Assembly: GCA_019187665.1 (NCBI GenBank)
Contig: JABARH010000010.1
Span: 62,001-126,000 of the forward strand
Length of the DNA: 64,000 bases
Reading direction: 5' to 3'
Source of the DNA: Anaerolineales bacterium
GTDB taxonomy: Bacteria; Chloroflexota; Anaerolineae; Anaerolineales; Villigracilaceae
Both the position numbers and the translations under genes were made by a program. A model generated the notes under the pieces. It worked only from the letters and a program-made list of their open reading frames with translations. It did no database searches and had not been told where the DNA came from. Positions within the stretch are counted from its first letter, which is position 1. Every line of letters begins with the position of its first letter. This document shows positions 51,272 to 60,943 of this stretch, one piece after another.

Positions 51272-51982
51272 ATGAAAATCATTCGCAATGAAAAATTGAT
51301 CGAACGCAACGGAAAGATCGGGCGATACACCAGCCTTGCCGCGCTGCTCTGCCTGGCAGGCGGGATGATTCTTTCCTTCAACCGCCCAGACCTATTGACG
51401 TGGTCGCTGATCGCGCTGCTCGCGGGATTCACGCTGACACAGATCAGCATGTTCTTTGGAAATCGTTTTGGCCGCAAGCCTCGCCCGGATGAGCAACTGG
51501 ACGCGGCGCTCAAGGGCATCCCCGGCGATTACACGCTCTTTCATTACTCCACGCCTGTCTCTCACTTGCTGGTCGGTCCGGCGGGACTGTGGATCCTGCT
51601 CCCCTTCAACCTGAAGGGAAAAGTGACCTATCACAAGAATCGCTGGCGTAGTTCCGGCGGCGGATTCCTGCAAGGATATATGCGCCTCTTCGGCCAGGAG
51701 ACGATCGGGCGCCCCGACGTGGAAGCAAAAAGCGAAGCCGCCGCATTGGAAAAATATTTCAAGAAGAAAATGGATGAGGGTGAGACGCCTGCGCCAACCT
51801 ACGCCGTGCTGGTCTTCCTCGACCCGGACATTGAGATTGAGGCAGAAGGCGCGCCCGCACCGGCCATCCCAGCAAAGAAATTAAAGGAATTCATCCGCCA
51901 GATGGCGAAGGACCATCCGCTTCCGCCGTTGGAACTGGAAAAACTCAAGTCGCTATTGGCAAAGGACAGAACGTACGCATAA
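51272..51982 (+). CDS. Membrane protein with NERD-like segment, unknown function
   Basis: A 236-residue protein: two N-terminal transmembrane helices (about residues 20-36 and 44-62), then a soluble part. The stretch YSTPVSHLLVGPAGLWILLPFNLKGKVT resembles the core of NERD (nuclease-related) domains, but the catalytic residues were not convincingly identified. It lies 11 bp after plsX and is probably in the same transcript. Its role in lipid metabolism is not shown. Confidence 0.6.
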   Translation: MKIIRNEKLIERNGKIGRYTSLAALLCLAGGMILSFNRPDLLTWSLIALLAGFTLTQISMFFGNRFGRKPRPDEQLDAALKGIPGDYTLFHYSTPVSHLLVGPAGLWILLPFNLKGKVTYHKNRWRSSGGGFLQGYMRLFGQETIGRPDVEAKSEAAALEKYFKKKMDEGETPAPTYAVLVFLDPDIEIEAEGAPAPAIPAKKLKEFIRQMAKDHPLPPLELEKLKSLLAKDRTYA

Positions 51983-52116
51983 TTGGCGTTCTCCCCTGGC
52001 GCCGCCCGTGATTTGCCAGGCAAATCAGGCAGGCGTAGCGCCAGCAGGCGCGTTAGACCTTCGGCGCGCCCTGCGCAAGGTTTTGCGTAAGTCCCGCTTA
52101 AGAAACACTCTCTAAC
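51983..52116. other. Intergenic region before miniature element copy 3
   Basis: A 134-bp stretch after the 51272 gene. It contains an imperfect hairpin (TGATTTGCC / CAAATCA around 52009-52029) and repetitive GGCGTAGCGCCAGCAGGCGCG text. No gene or clear terminator T-run was seen. Confidence 0.4.
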
Positions 52117-52254
52117 TTCTCTACCGTACATGAGAAGATTTTTACCGCAAAGCACGCTAAGGTCGCCAGGTTAAAAAAGGTTTTCTTTGCGTTCACTTCG
52201 GCTTCGCTCAGTACAGGCTTTGCGGGCTTAGCGGTGCAAATGTACGGTAGAGAG
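52117..52254 (+). mobile_element. Miniature element family A, copy 3 (long form)
   Basis: 138 bp, nearly identical to copy 1 (one extra A in an A-run and one base change seen) and likewise containing the 24-bp internal segment. It is flanked by a perfect 8-bp direct repeat, TCTCTAAC at 52109-52116 and 52255-52262. Confidence 0.93.
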
Positions 52255-52303
52255 TCTCTAACCAGGGTTGGTTTTCAGTCCGCCATTCGTCAAAAAATGG
52301 AAG

Positions 52304-52375
52304 GGTCAGGCCAAAAGCCTGACCTACGCTTGATTTTTGCAAGACGCCTATTTTCGTAGGCGGATTCTTGCAAAA
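52304..52375. repeat. Two stacked hairpins upstream of the DinG-type gene
   Basis: GGTCAGGC / GCCTGACC (52304-52324) is followed by a bipartite stem, TTTTGCAAGA with TCTTGCAAAA and an inner CGCCTA with TAGGCG (52335-52375), split by a three-base bulge. It ends about 30 bp before the start codon. It could be a repeat, an attenuator or a structured leader. No T-run follows. Confidence 0.6.
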
Positions 52376-52406
52376 TTCCATTTCTAAATCATGGTACACT
52401 TGTTCT

Positions 52407-55211
52407 ATGAATTCAATCGTAGCGATAGACATCGAAACCACCGGGCTGGACAAAGACCGCGACGCGATCATCGAGATCGGCGCGGTGCGTTTTAACGGCA
52501 AGCGCGTGGAGGATGAATTCTCCACGCTGGTCAATCCGGGGAAGCACATCCCCGAATTCATCACCGGCCTGACGGGCATTGATGATTCGATGGTGCGGCA
52601 GGCGCCGCGTCTGAACGACATCCTGCATGAATTGCAGGCCTTTGCCGGTGACGCGCCCGTGATCGGGCATAACGTCCGCTTTGACCTGGGATTCTTACAG
52701 AAGGCAAATGTCCTGGCTTTCAACCGCGTGATTGACACATACGCGCTCGCCTCGGTGTTGATGCCCGCCGCCAGCCGCTACAACCTCGGCGCGCTGGGTC
52801 AGCAACTTGGGATTCTGCTTCCTGCCACGCATCGCGCGCTGGATGATGCGCGTGTGACGCACGCCGTGTATGAACGTCTGCTCGAACTGGCGCGCGAACT
52901 GCCTTTGGAGGTGGTGCAGGAGATCGTCCATCACGGCGAGCCGATTGATTGGGATGCGGGCTATTTCTTCGAGCAGGTCCTGCGCGCGAAGTCAAAGCAG
53001 GGAGTGCAGGCAAAGAAAGTGGAGGGCAAACCCGCTCCGGCGTTGGAAGGAAGCGATGACGAGGAACGGGGAAAATTTCCGCCGTTGAAAAGAGTCGAGG
53101 AGAATGCGATCCCGCTCAACGATGAGGAGATCGCCTCGGCGCTCGAATATGGCGGGCCGTTCTCGCAATATTTCGATAACTATGAACATCGCCCCGAACA
53201 GGTGCAGATGTTGCGCGCGGTCACGAACTCGCTTTCGTACGGTCGTCACATGCTGATCGAAGCGGGGACAGGCGTGGGAAAAAGTTTTGCATATTTGGTG
53301 CCCGCCGCATATTTTGCAATGCAAAATAATACGCGCGTGGTCGTCTCGACAAACACGATCAATTTGCAGGACCAATTAATTAAGAAAGATATTCCCGCGT
53401 TGAAAGAGGCGCTGGGACTCGACCTGCGCGCGGCGGTGTTGAAGGGACGCGCCAATTATCTTTGCCCGCGCAGACTTCAGAACATGCGGCGCTCCGGTCC
53501 CAACAGCGCGGAGGAAATGCGCGTGCTGGCGAAGGTGATCGTGTGGCAGTTGAAAAACGCGAGCGGCGACCGCAATGAGTTGAACCTCACAGGTCCCGCC
53601 GAGCGCGAGGCGTGGATGAAACTTTCGGCGGACGACGACGCCTGCACCACGGAAACCTGCCTGGCGCGCATGGCGGGGACGTGTCCTTTTCATCGTGCCA
53701 AGACCGCCGCGCAAAACGCGCACATTCTCATCGTCAATCACGCGCTGTTGCTTTCGGATGTGGCGACGGGCAGTAAGGTCCTGCCCGAATACGATTATCT
53801 GGTGGTGGACGAGGCGCATCATCTCGAAAGCGCGACGACCAGCGCGTTGTCGTTCAAACTTTCGCAGTTCGACCTGGCGCGCATGTTAAAGGAAATCGGC
53901 AACCAGAGTTCGGGACTGCTGGGCAGGATGATCGGCGCGGTGGGTGAATCCCTGCGCCCGTCGGATCGAGCCGCATTCGGTCAGCTGATCGAGCGCGCCA
54001 CGAGTCAGTCGTTCCGCCTCGATCAATTTAACCGCGAATTTTTCAATGTGCTGGCGGAGTTTGCCGCGTTCCTGCGCGAAGGTCAGCCGCAATCCAATTA
54101 TGCATGGCAGGCGCGCATCCAACCGCCCACGCGCAAACTCGCGGAGTGGGAAGAAGTTGAAATGACGTGGGGGCAGACCAGCGAGACGTGGCGCCACCTG
54201 CTCGAGACGCTGGAAAAACTGTATCGCGCCGCGACAGATCTATTTTCGGACGGGAACGAAGAAATCGAATCGCCGATGAGCGACTTGAGCAATCTTCTGC
54301 GCCGCATGAGCGAGGCGCACAATAACCTGACGGGTCTCATCCTTGATCCTTCGGCGGCTGTCGTTTACTGGATCGAAGTCAACCCCAGAGGCGACCGGCT
54401 CTCGCTGAACGCCGCGCCTTTGCACGTGGGCAATTTGATCACCGAACATATCTGGAATACAAAGAACGCCGTGACGCTGGCTTCCGCCACGTTGACGACG
54501 CACGGCGAATTTAATTACCTGCGTAATCGCCTCGGCGCGGAAATGGCGGACGAACTGGCGCTGGGTTCGCCGTTCGACTACGAAAGTTCCACCCTGCTCT
54601 TCATCGGCAACGACATGCCGGAGCCGAACCAACCCAACTACGAGCAAATGCTTAACCGCGCGATTGCTTCCACTGCCATCGCCAGCGGCGGACGGATGCT
54701 GGTGTTGTTCACATCTTACGCGGCATTGAAGCGCTGCGCGCAGGGCATCACCGCCCCGCTGGCGCGCGAAAATATTTTTGTGCTGGAACAGGGCGAAGGC
54801 GCGTCAGCGAATACGTTGCTTGAATCGTTCAAGTCCACGGAGCGCGCTGTTCTGCTTGGGACAAAATCGTTTTGGGAGGGCGTGGACGTGCCGGGCGAGG
54901 CGCTCTCGGTGGTGGTCATCACCAAGCTGCCCTTCGATGTGCCGACCGATCCGCTGATCGCGGCGCGCTCCGAAACCTACGAAGACCCCTTCAACGAATA
55001 CTATCTGCCCGAAGCCATCCTCAAATTCCGCCAGGGATTCGGACGCCTGATCCGCACCCAGTCCGACCGCGGCGTGGTGGTCATCTTGGACAAGCGCGTG
55101 ATGACCAAGCAATACGGGCGGATGTTCCTGGAATCGTTACCGCAATGCACGGTACGCGCGGCGAGCATTGCGAACCTGCCGCGCGAAGCGGGGAAGTGGT
55201 TGGGGGTGTGA
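52407..55211 (+). CDS. DinG-family helicase with N-terminal DEDDh exonuclease domain
   Basis: A 934-residue protein. Residues 1-175 are a DnaQ-like 3'-5' exonuclease (IVAIDIETTGLD; HNVRFDLGFL; HRALDDARVTH, the full DEDDh set). The helicase follows: Walker A in EAGTGVGKSFAYLVP (about 287), iron-sulfur cysteines in LCPRRLQ (about 352) and CTTETCLARMAGTCPF (about 412-426), DEAH in VVDEAHHLES, and the C-terminal GTKSFWEGVDVPGEALSVVV and RQGFGRLIRTQSDRGVVVILD. It resembles DinG proteins of Firmicutes, which carry an exonuclease domain. It probably processes nucleic-acid structures in repair or recombination. There is no clear Shine-Dalgarno before the ATG at 52407; initiation may be leaderless. 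Confidence 0.92.
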   Translation: MNSIVAIDIETTGLDKDRDAIIEIGAVRFNGKRVEDEFSTLVNPGKHIPEFITGLTGIDDSMVRQAPRLNDILHELQAFAGDAPVIGHNVRFDLGFLQKANVLAFNRVIDTYALASVLMPAASRYNLGALGQQLGILLPATHRALDDARVTHAVYERLLELARELPLEVVQEIVHHGEPIDWDAGYFFEQVLRAKSKQGVQAKKVEGKPAPALEGSDDEERGKFPPLKRVEENAIPLNDEEIASALEYGGPFSQYFDNYEHRPEQVQMLRAVTNSLSYGRHMLIEAGTGVGKSFAYLVPAAYFAMQNNTRVVVSTNTINLQDQLIKKDIPALKEALGLDLRAAVLKGRANYLCPRRLQNMRRSGPNSAEEMRVLAKVIVWQLKNASGDRNELNLTGPAEREAWMKLSADDDACTTETCLARMAGTCPFHRAKTAAQNAHILIVNHALLLSDVATGSKVLPEYDYLVVDEAHHLESATTSALSFKLSQFDLARMLKEIGNQSSGLLGRMIGAVGESLRPSDRAAFGQLIERATSQSFRLDQFNREFFNVLAEFAAFLREGQPQSNYAWQARIQPPTRKLAEWEEVEMTWGQTSETWRHLLETLEKLYRAATDLFSDGNEEIESPMSDLSNLLRRMSEAHNNLTGLILDPSAAVVYWIEVNPRGDRLSLNAAPLHVGNLITEHIWNTKNAVTLASATLTTHGEFNYLRNRLGAEMADELALGSPFDYESSTLLFIGNDMPEPNQPNYEQMLNRAIASTAIASGGRMLVLFTSYAALKRCAQGITAPLARENIFVLEQGEGASANTLLESFKSTERAVLLGTKSFWEGVDVPGEALSVVVITKLPFDVPTDPLIAARSETYEDPFNEYYLPEAILKFRQGFGRLIRTQSDRGVVVILDKRVMTKQYGRMFLESLPQCTVRAASIANLPREAGKWLGV

Positions 55212-55259
55212 GTTACAGCGGATGAAAAACGGATAAACGGATTCTGGCGGCGGTGGCTT

Positions 55260-55772
55260 TTATTCCCCACTCGCTTCATTGACCAGTTCCTCGAACAGCG
55301 GAAGCAGGTCGCTTGCGTATTGCTTGAGGTAATCACGCACGGATTTGATGTCCGCGCCCGCTTTGATGAGTTCCACTACATCTACCAAATCTCTGCGCCG
55401 CTTGGCGACAAGCTTCATGTACATGAGCGTCTCGACGGGGACGACGGCAAGCCCTTCGCTTTTGAGAGGATGATCGAGCGCCTCTTCCACTTGCTTGCCA
55501 AGCGAGACGGGGGAGAGATAGTCAATGCGAATCCCGTCCACTTCGATGGGAACGCCCTGCTTGAACGTGACAAGAGTGCCATGACGGTCAAAGGCTTCTT
55601 CGCCCACCAAAAAGTCAACGTCCGTGGTGGCGCGGACGTAGCCGTGCGCTCCGACGGCCAGTCCGCCCGCGAGGGCATATCGAACGCCGATCTTCTCCAA
55701 TTGCGCGGCGGTCTTGACGGCGGCATTGCGTACTTCAGGCGATACAAATCGGAAGATATCCTTGATGTTCAT
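55260..55772 (-). CDS. Nucleotidyltransferase-fold protein (AbiEii/DUF6036-like)
   Basis: A 170-residue small nucleotidyltransferase-like protein. The motif YALAGGLAVGAHGYVRATTDVDFLV contains the GG-x-A...H-G..R-x-T-x-D-x-D pattern of this superfamily, and the helix VPVETLMYMKLVAKRRRDLVDVVELI is the usual second half. Such proteins include antitoxin- or toxin-type NTases and housekeeping ones; without a partner gene next to it the role is open. AGGTGAACCTT precedes the ATG at 55772. Confidence 0.8.
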   Translation of the reverse strand: MNIKDIFRFVSPEVRNAAVKTAAQLEKIGVRYALAGGLAVGAHGYVRATTDVDFLVGEEAFDRHGTLVTFKQGVPIEVDGIRIDYLSPVSLGKQVEEALDHPLKSEGLAVVPVETLMYMKLVAKRRRDLVDVVELIKAGADIKSVRDYLKQYASDLLPLFEELVNEASGE

Positions 55773-56002
55773 AAGGTTCACCTGACGTCGGGGGATTTGA
55801 GCATAGGACAAGTGTTGCATAAATAAAGTCTAGCGTGATTGTCCGCGTTAGGAAGAATGAATTTCAAGCAAAATTATACCGCGAGGGCAAGGAGAAATGC
55901 CGGGTCTGCGACTAGGCGTAGAAGTGGCTGGGGGTGTGAGACGGAACGGGCCTGGCAGCGCGCGCTGTGGCAGAGTCTTTTTTTTCATGCCCTCGTTGGC
56001 TG

Positions 56003-56008
56003 TATAAT
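56003..56008 (+). promoter_or_regulatory. Probable -10 element upstream of the GAF-type histidine kinase gene
   Basis: A perfect TATAAT lies 11 bp before the ATG at 56020 with no Shine-Dalgarno between them, suggesting a leaderless or near-leaderless transcript for the phosphorelay operon. The -35 is T-rich but not a match. Confidence 0.5.
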
Positions 56009-56019
56009 TACTCCCAACC

Positions 56020-58623
56020 ATGCCTACTGACAGATATGAATTTCTAAAAGACGCCTCGCAGATCACGGGCGCGGGTTGGGCCGCGCTGGTCGAGCGCGAG
56101 AGCGGTCACTGGCAGGTGCGCGCCGGGCACCAACTTACCCGCCATCGCAAAGAGGCGCTGGGCGGGTTCCTCGCCAACGTCTCGGTGGACGCGTGGCTGT
56201 GCGGCGCGTTGAGCGGGGGACACGCGCGCTCGCGAGCGCAATCCGCGCCGGGCATGGAAGAGACGCGCCTGTTTGCGTATCCGGTGCATGGCTCGTTCTT
56301 CGTCATCCTCGTCGGCGCGCAGGAAATGGACGAGCGCCTGCAAAACGTCTGGCGCATGGCCGCCGCCTTTCTCGCCGAACGGCAGGAAAGCGCGGACGTC
56401 ACCTTCCTGCAATCCGAACTACTCCTCCCCGATCTCGAATCCGATTCGCCCTACAACGTCACGCGCGCCCTCGGACGTGCCTTGCGTGCTTATGTCAACG
56501 TGACCAAAGCGCAGGGCGGCTGGCTGGCTATCCGTCGCGGCGAGACGCTCGACGTGCAGGCGCAGTGGAACAGCCCTGCCTCAGTCGGCCTGGCCCTCTC
56601 AATGGAAGAAAGCGGCGTGTGGCGTCGCGTGGGCCGCTCGCTCAAACCGCTGGCGCTCAAACCCGGCGACGCCGATTGGGAACGTCTCCCGCGTGAGGCC
56701 TTGCGCGGCACCACCAAGGCCTGGGCCTGCTTCCCGCTCGTCATCGGTCAGCGTCTCATCGGCGTGGTCGCGCTCTGGCGTCAATCTCCATTCGACTCTG
56801 AAAATATTTCCTCGCTCGAAGAACTCACCGCGCAGGTCGCGCCGGTGGTGGAGATCATCATCACCATCGCCTCCATGGCCGACCACATGCGCCGCCTCGC
56901 CATCCTCAACGACTTCGCCCTCACCGTTTCGTCCGCGCAAAGTTTGGATCAGATCGCCCGCCGCGTCTTCGACCTGCTGGCGCGCGCCTTCAACACCGAA
57001 CGTATCGCCCTGCATCTGCTTTCAGTGGATGGACGCCTCCTGCGCGAATACTACAACCGCGAGGGACGCATCACTTCGCTTAACGCCGAAGTGAGCGGGC
57101 ATCCCTTTCAGACATTTCTCAAAAGCGGAAAAACGCTTCGAGTGCCGGACGCCGGAGCGGCTGGCTACTTGCCGGTCTTTCCCGACTCCGTTTCGGCGCT
57201 CACCATGCCCCTGCGCTATCGCGGACGCAGTATCGGCATGGTCACGCTCGAAAGCGCCCGCATGGACGACTTCAGCATCTACGACGATCACCTGTTGGGA
57301 GTCATCGCCAGTCACCTTGCGGCGCTGGTTGAATACAGCCGCCTGCGCGAAGATGCCGAGGGACGCGCGCGTAATCTCGGCTTGATCCACGAGGTCGTTT
57401 CTCAAGTGGTCGGCATGACCGATAAACGCGAGATCGCCCAAATCACCGCAGATTTATTGAATCAATATTTTGCATACGATCTCACCGCCGTTCTGCTTGC
57501 GGATAACGAACATCGCCTGACCATTCGCGGCTTCGGCGGCAAGATCGCCTCCACAGTCGAGAGGACCGTTGCGAAGAATGATTCCATCCTCTCCGAAGGA
57601 ATCAGCGGACACGTTTTCCGCACGGGCAAGAGTCTGCTCGTCAACGATGTGGATGCGAATCAAATGTATCGTTCTGTGCCGGGCTGGCAATCCGGTTCCG
57701 AGATGTGCGTGGCATTGCGCGACGGCGACCAGGTCATCGGCGTGGTCAATGTGGAGCGTAAAAATAAAAGCGCCTTCACGCAAAACGACCTGCTCGATCT
57801 CGAGTCTCTGGCGGGCATCCTCGCCAGTGTGGTCTCCAGCGCGGACGCCTACCAGCGCTTGCAGGATAGCATCCGTCAACTGCGTTCCACACAGGACGAA
57901 TTGCAGCGTCGCATCGAGGCCCAACGTCAAGCCGAGAGCCGCCTGGTGCAAGCCGCCAAACTCGCGGCAGTGGGTGAGATGGCCGCGGGTATCGCGCACG
58001 AGTTGAACAATCCGCTCACTACCGTGACCGGATTCGTGGAACTGACCCTCAAAGATCTGCCAGCGGACGCCGCCTCCCGCAGTGACCTTGAACTGGTTCT
58101 GCGCGAAGCCACCCGCGCCCGCGACGTGGTGCGCCGCCTGCTCGACTTTTCGCGCCAGACCGAATCTTCGCGCGCGCGCCTCGATCTGACCGAAGTGCTG
58201 GAGGATGTGCTGGCGCTGACACATCATCTCATCCACACCAGCGGCGTGGATTTGGTAAAAGATTTTGGGGCATTGCCCTGGATCTCCATTGACCGCAATC
58301 AAATGAAACAGGTTTTCCTGAATCTGATTCATAATTCCCTGCAAGCCATGCCCTCTGGCGGCGAGCTCTATCTTCAGTCTTGTGTGGAACGACGTGATGC
58401 GCGCGAATGGGTCAAGGTGACCGTGCGCGACACCGGCGAGGGCATTAGCGCCGAACATAAAAAACGTCTTTTTGAGCCGTTCTTCACCACCAAATCTGAG
58501 CGCGGCGGCACCGGTCTTGGACTTTCCGTCTCGTATGGCATCGTCACCGACCATGGCGGCGTCATTGACGTGGAATCCGAATCCGGTCGCGGCGCGGCGT
58601 TCATTGTCTGGTTGCCGATATGA
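56020..58623 (+). CDS. Soluble multi-GAF sensor histidine kinase
   Basis: An 867-residue cytoplasmic kinase with no membrane helix. Three GAF-like regions occupy residues about 130-280, 300-440 and 460-600 (for example LNDFALTVSSAQSLDQIARRVFDLL, ISGHVFRTGKSLLVNDVDANQMY). A coiled coil leads to the kinase core: GEMAAGIAHELNNPLTTVTGF with the phosphorylated His about 659, then VFLNLIHNSLQAMPSGG, RDTGEGISAEHK and GGTGLGLSVSYGIVTDHGG. The NtrB-like H-box fits kinases that act on OmpR- or NtrC-type receivers. It overlaps the next gene by four bases (ATGA) and probably starts a three-gene phosphorelay. Confidence 0.92.
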   Translation: MPTDRYEFLKDASQITGAGWAALVERESGHWQVRAGHQLTRHRKEALGGFLANVSVDAWLCGALSGGHARSRAQSAPGMEETRLFAYPVHGSFFVILVGAQEMDERLQNVWRMAAAFLAERQESADVTFLQSELLLPDLESDSPYNVTRALGRALRAYVNVTKAQGGWLAIRRGETLDVQAQWNSPASVGLALSMEESGVWRRVGRSLKPLALKPGDADWERLPREALRGTTKAWACFPLVIGQRLIGVVALWRQSPFDSENISSLEELTAQVAPVVEIIITIASMADHMRRLAILNDFALTVSSAQSLDQIARRVFDLLARAFNTERIALHLLSVDGRLLREYYNREGRITSLNAEVSGHPFQTFLKSGKTLRVPDAGAAGYLPVFPDSVSALTMPLRYRGRSIGMVTLESARMDDFSIYDDHLLGVIASHLAALVEYSRLREDAEGRARNLGLIHEVVSQVVGMTDKREIAQITADLLNQYFAYDLTAVLLADNEHRLTIRGFGGKIASTVERTVAKNDSILSEGISGHVFRTGKSLLVNDVDANQMYRSVPGWQSGSEMCVALRDGDQVIGVVNVERKNKSAFTQNDLLDLESLAGILASVVSSADAYQRLQDSIRQLRSTQDELQRRIEAQRQAESRLVQAAKLAAVGEMAAGIAHELNNPLTTVTGFVELTLKDLPADAASRSDLELVLREATRARDVVRRLLDFSRQTESSRARLDLTEVLEDVLALTHHLIHTSGVDLVKDFGALPWISIDRNQMKQVFLNLIHNSLQAMPSGGELYLQSCVERRDAREWVKVTVRDTGEGISAEHKKRLFEPFFTTKSERGGTGLGLSVSYGIVTDHGGVIDVESESGRGAAFIVWLPI

Positions 58624-60212
58624 CCTCTCCCATCATCCTCGTCCTCGACGATGAGCCCGGCATTGCCCTGCTTTGTCACCGCCTGCTCACGCGCGCGGGC
58701 TTTGATGTATTGCCATTCACCGAGCCTCTCCAGGCCATCGCGGAACTCGAACGCCGCGAAGTGGACCTGTTGCTGGTGGACATTCGCATGCCCCAGATGG
58801 ACGGCTTTGAGATGATCCAGCGCGCCCGCTCGATCCAGCCGGACCTGGCAGTGCTGGTGATGACCGGTTATGGCACTGTCGAGACGGCCATCCGCGCGCT
58901 TCGTCAGGGCGTGGACGGCCTGCTCCTGAAACCGTTCGAGCAGGGCGAGGAGTTGATCGCCTCCGTTCGGCAGGCGCTGGCGGATAACCAGAACAAGCGT
59001 GACGCGCTCCGCATTCAAACCCTGCGCCCGTTGTTCAATGTGACCGAGGCGCTGTTCTCCGAAACCCAGACCGACCCGCTGGTGGAGTTGATCCTTGAGG
59101 CGGTCGTCACACACCTGCGCTGCGCGCATTCCGCGCTGTATCGCTTCGACCCGACCCACGATGAATTCATCTTGATGGCGGCGCACGGCGTCACCCTGCT
59201 GGATGGGGAGGAGGGGCAGGAGGCCGTCTTCGCGGACGCGGTGAGGGGATTGGAAACCTCCCTCGTTGTGAATGCCGCAGGTCCGGGCGAACCCGCCCAA
59301 CGGTCCGAGCTGACGCGGCGCGGACTGGTCGCGGCCATGTTCCTGCCGGTCACACGCCTGGCGGTGCGTCATCTGTTGTATGCCGCGCGCGATTCGAAGG
59401 CCGCCCCGTTCGGCGAGGCGGATCTCGATCTTTTCCAGATCCTCGCGCGCCAGGCGGCCATCGCGCTGGAGAACGCGCGCTTGTATTCCGAGTTGCGCGA
59501 TTACGTTCATCGCGTGGAAGAATCGCAACAGGCCCTGTTGCAGGCTGAAAAGATGGCCACCGCTGGGCGGCTTACGGCTTCCATCGCGCACGAGATCAAT
59601 AATCCGTTGCAGGGCGTACAAAATTGCATCCATCTGGCGGCGCGTGCCGATCTGCCTGCCGAGAAACGCCAGGAGTATTTTGATCTGGCGCGCAGCGAAC
59701 TCGACCGTTTGCAGACCACCGTCCAGCGCATGTTGGATTTTTATCGCCCGAACGCGATCTTGCCGCAGCCGGTCAATGTGGCGGTATTGCTGGCGCATGT
59801 GTTAACCTTGCTGGGCAGGCAGTTGGATGAGCGCGACATCGCGGTGGAGCGAAATTTTTCGCCGACCCTGCCGGATGTGCATGTGGTGGCGAGCCAGATC
59901 CAGCAGGTGTTCATCAATTTGATCCTGAACGCGTACGACGCCATGCCTGAGGGCGGCAGACTGAGCGTGTCGGCGCGCGCCGTCCGCGCGGGCGTGGAGA
60001 CGCTGGTGCAGGATTCCGGACCGGGTATTTCCGCGGAGGCGGCCGGGCGCATCTTCGAGCCATTCGTCAGCACGAAGACCGGCGGGACCGGCCTCGGCCT
60101 GACGGTGAGCTACAATATTATTGTCGCGCACGGCGGCAGGCTGGAACTGGTTTCCAGTGCGCGGCCGGGCGCGTGCTTTCGAGTCTTTTTACCATTTGGA
60201 GGCATCCCATGA
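58620..60212 (+). CDS. Receiver-GAF-histidine kinase hybrid
   Basis: A 530-residue protein with a receiver at residues 1-120 (LDDEPGIALL; phosphoacceptor Asp54 in LLLVDIRMPQMDGFE; MTGYG; LLKPFEQG), a GAF-like domain at about 140-285, and a kinase core with the His about 324 in ASIAHEINNPLQGVQNCIHL, VFINLILNAYDAMPEGG, QDSGPGISAEAAGRIF and GGTGLGLTVSYNIIVAHGG. A receiver at the N-terminus of a kinase suggests it is itself regulated by phosphotransfer, probably from the upstream kinase. Its stop overlaps the next start (ATGA). Confidence 0.92.
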   Translation: MTSPIILVLDDEPGIALLCHRLLTRAGFDVLPFTEPLQAIAELERREVDLLLVDIRMPQMDGFEMIQRARSIQPDLAVLVMTGYGTVETAIRALRQGVDGLLLKPFEQGEELIASVRQALADNQNKRDALRIQTLRPLFNVTEALFSETQTDPLVELILEAVVTHLRCAHSALYRFDPTHDEFILMAAHGVTLLDGEEGQEAVFADAVRGLETSLVVNAAGPGEPAQRSELTRRGLVAAMFLPVTRLAVRHLLYAARDSKAAPFGEADLDLFQILARQAAIALENARLYSELRDYVHRVEESQQALLQAEKMATAGRLTASIAHEINNPLQGVQNCIHLAARADLPAEKRQEYFDLARSELDRLQTTVQRMLDFYRPNAILPQPVNVAVLLAHVLTLLGRQLDERDIAVERNFSPTLPDVHVVASQIQQVFINLILNAYDAMPEGGRLSVSARAVRAGVETLVQDSGPGISAEAAGRIFEPFVSTKTGGTGLGLTVSYNIIVAHGGRLELVSSARPGACFRVFLPFGGIP

Positions 60213-60943
60213 TTAAACCCATTGTGCTGGTTGTGGATGACGAACCGGTCGCGCGGCAGTCTCTCTCTGATATTCTTCGCCTTGAAGGGTACAGTGTTTC
60301 CTCCGCTTCAAACGGTCAGGCGGCGGTGGAATTTATCCGCACCCATCTGGTGGATCTGGCTATCGTGGATTTGCGTATGCCGGGCATGGACGGGCTGGAG
60401 GTGATCCAGGTCATCAACCAGGTTTCGCCGGAAACCGAGGTGATCCTGCTTACTGCGCACGGTTCGATCGAGACCGCCGTGCAGGCGCTGCGCCTGCGGA
60501 TTCACGATTACCTGCTCAAGCCGGCCCAGCCGGCGCAAATTCTTGCCAGCGTGAAGAAGGGGTTGTCGCGGCGCTCGGCGCGCGTCAAGGCGCGCGGTGA
60601 TTTGGATGAACTGAACTCTGAGGCCGTCGTCCGAGAATATACATTCAAGGACGGCACGTTGGTGGACCTTTCGCGCCGTGTGGCGCGCCGTAAGAACCGG
60701 GAGGTGCATCTCACACCGGCGGAGGGCCGTCTGTTGCGCGTCTTGTTGGAAAACCCGGGACGCGTGTATTCGCATCGCGAATTGGTTCTGCTGGTGCAGG
60801 GCTACGAGACTTCGCAGCAGGAGGCGCCGGAAGTGTTGCGTCCGCTGGTCAGCCGTCTGCGTCATAAGCTGGCGGTCTTCCCCGTGCTGGTGAGCCGTAT
60901 TTCCAGTGTGCGCGGCACGGGCTATATCTACGAAGACGAGTAG
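60209..60943 (+). CDS. OmpR/PhoB-type response regulator
   Basis: A 244-residue transcription factor: receiver domain (VVDDEPVARQSL; Asp54 in LAIVDLRMPGMDGLE; LTAHGS; LLKPAQPAQ) and a C-terminal winged helix (VHLTPAEGRLLRVLLENPGRVYSHRELVLLVQG, ending in RGTGYIYE), as in OmpR and PhoB. The receiver resembles the NtrC type in wording (DLRMPGMDGLEVIQ). It completes the phosphorelay of two kinases and one DNA-binding regulator; its targets are unknown. TTGGAGGC lies before the ATG, which overlaps the preceding stop. A strong terminator follows. Confidence 0.93.
   Translation: MIKPIVLVVDDEPVARQSLSDILRLEGYSVSSASNGQAAVEFIRTHLVDLAIVDLRMPGMDGLEVIQVINQVSPETEVILLTAHGSIETAVQALRLRIHDYLLKPAQPAQILASVKKGLSRRSARVKARGDLDELNSEAVVREYTFKDGTLVDLSRRVARRKNREVHLTPAEGRLLRVLLENPGRVYSHRELVLLVQGYETSQQEAPEVLRPLVSRLRHKLAVFPVLVSRISSVRGTGYIYEDE

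Noticed and set aside
55320..55826. A 168-codon plus-strand frame opposite the nucleotidyltransferase
   Set aside because: It is antisense to a gene with a clear nucleotidyltransferase motif.
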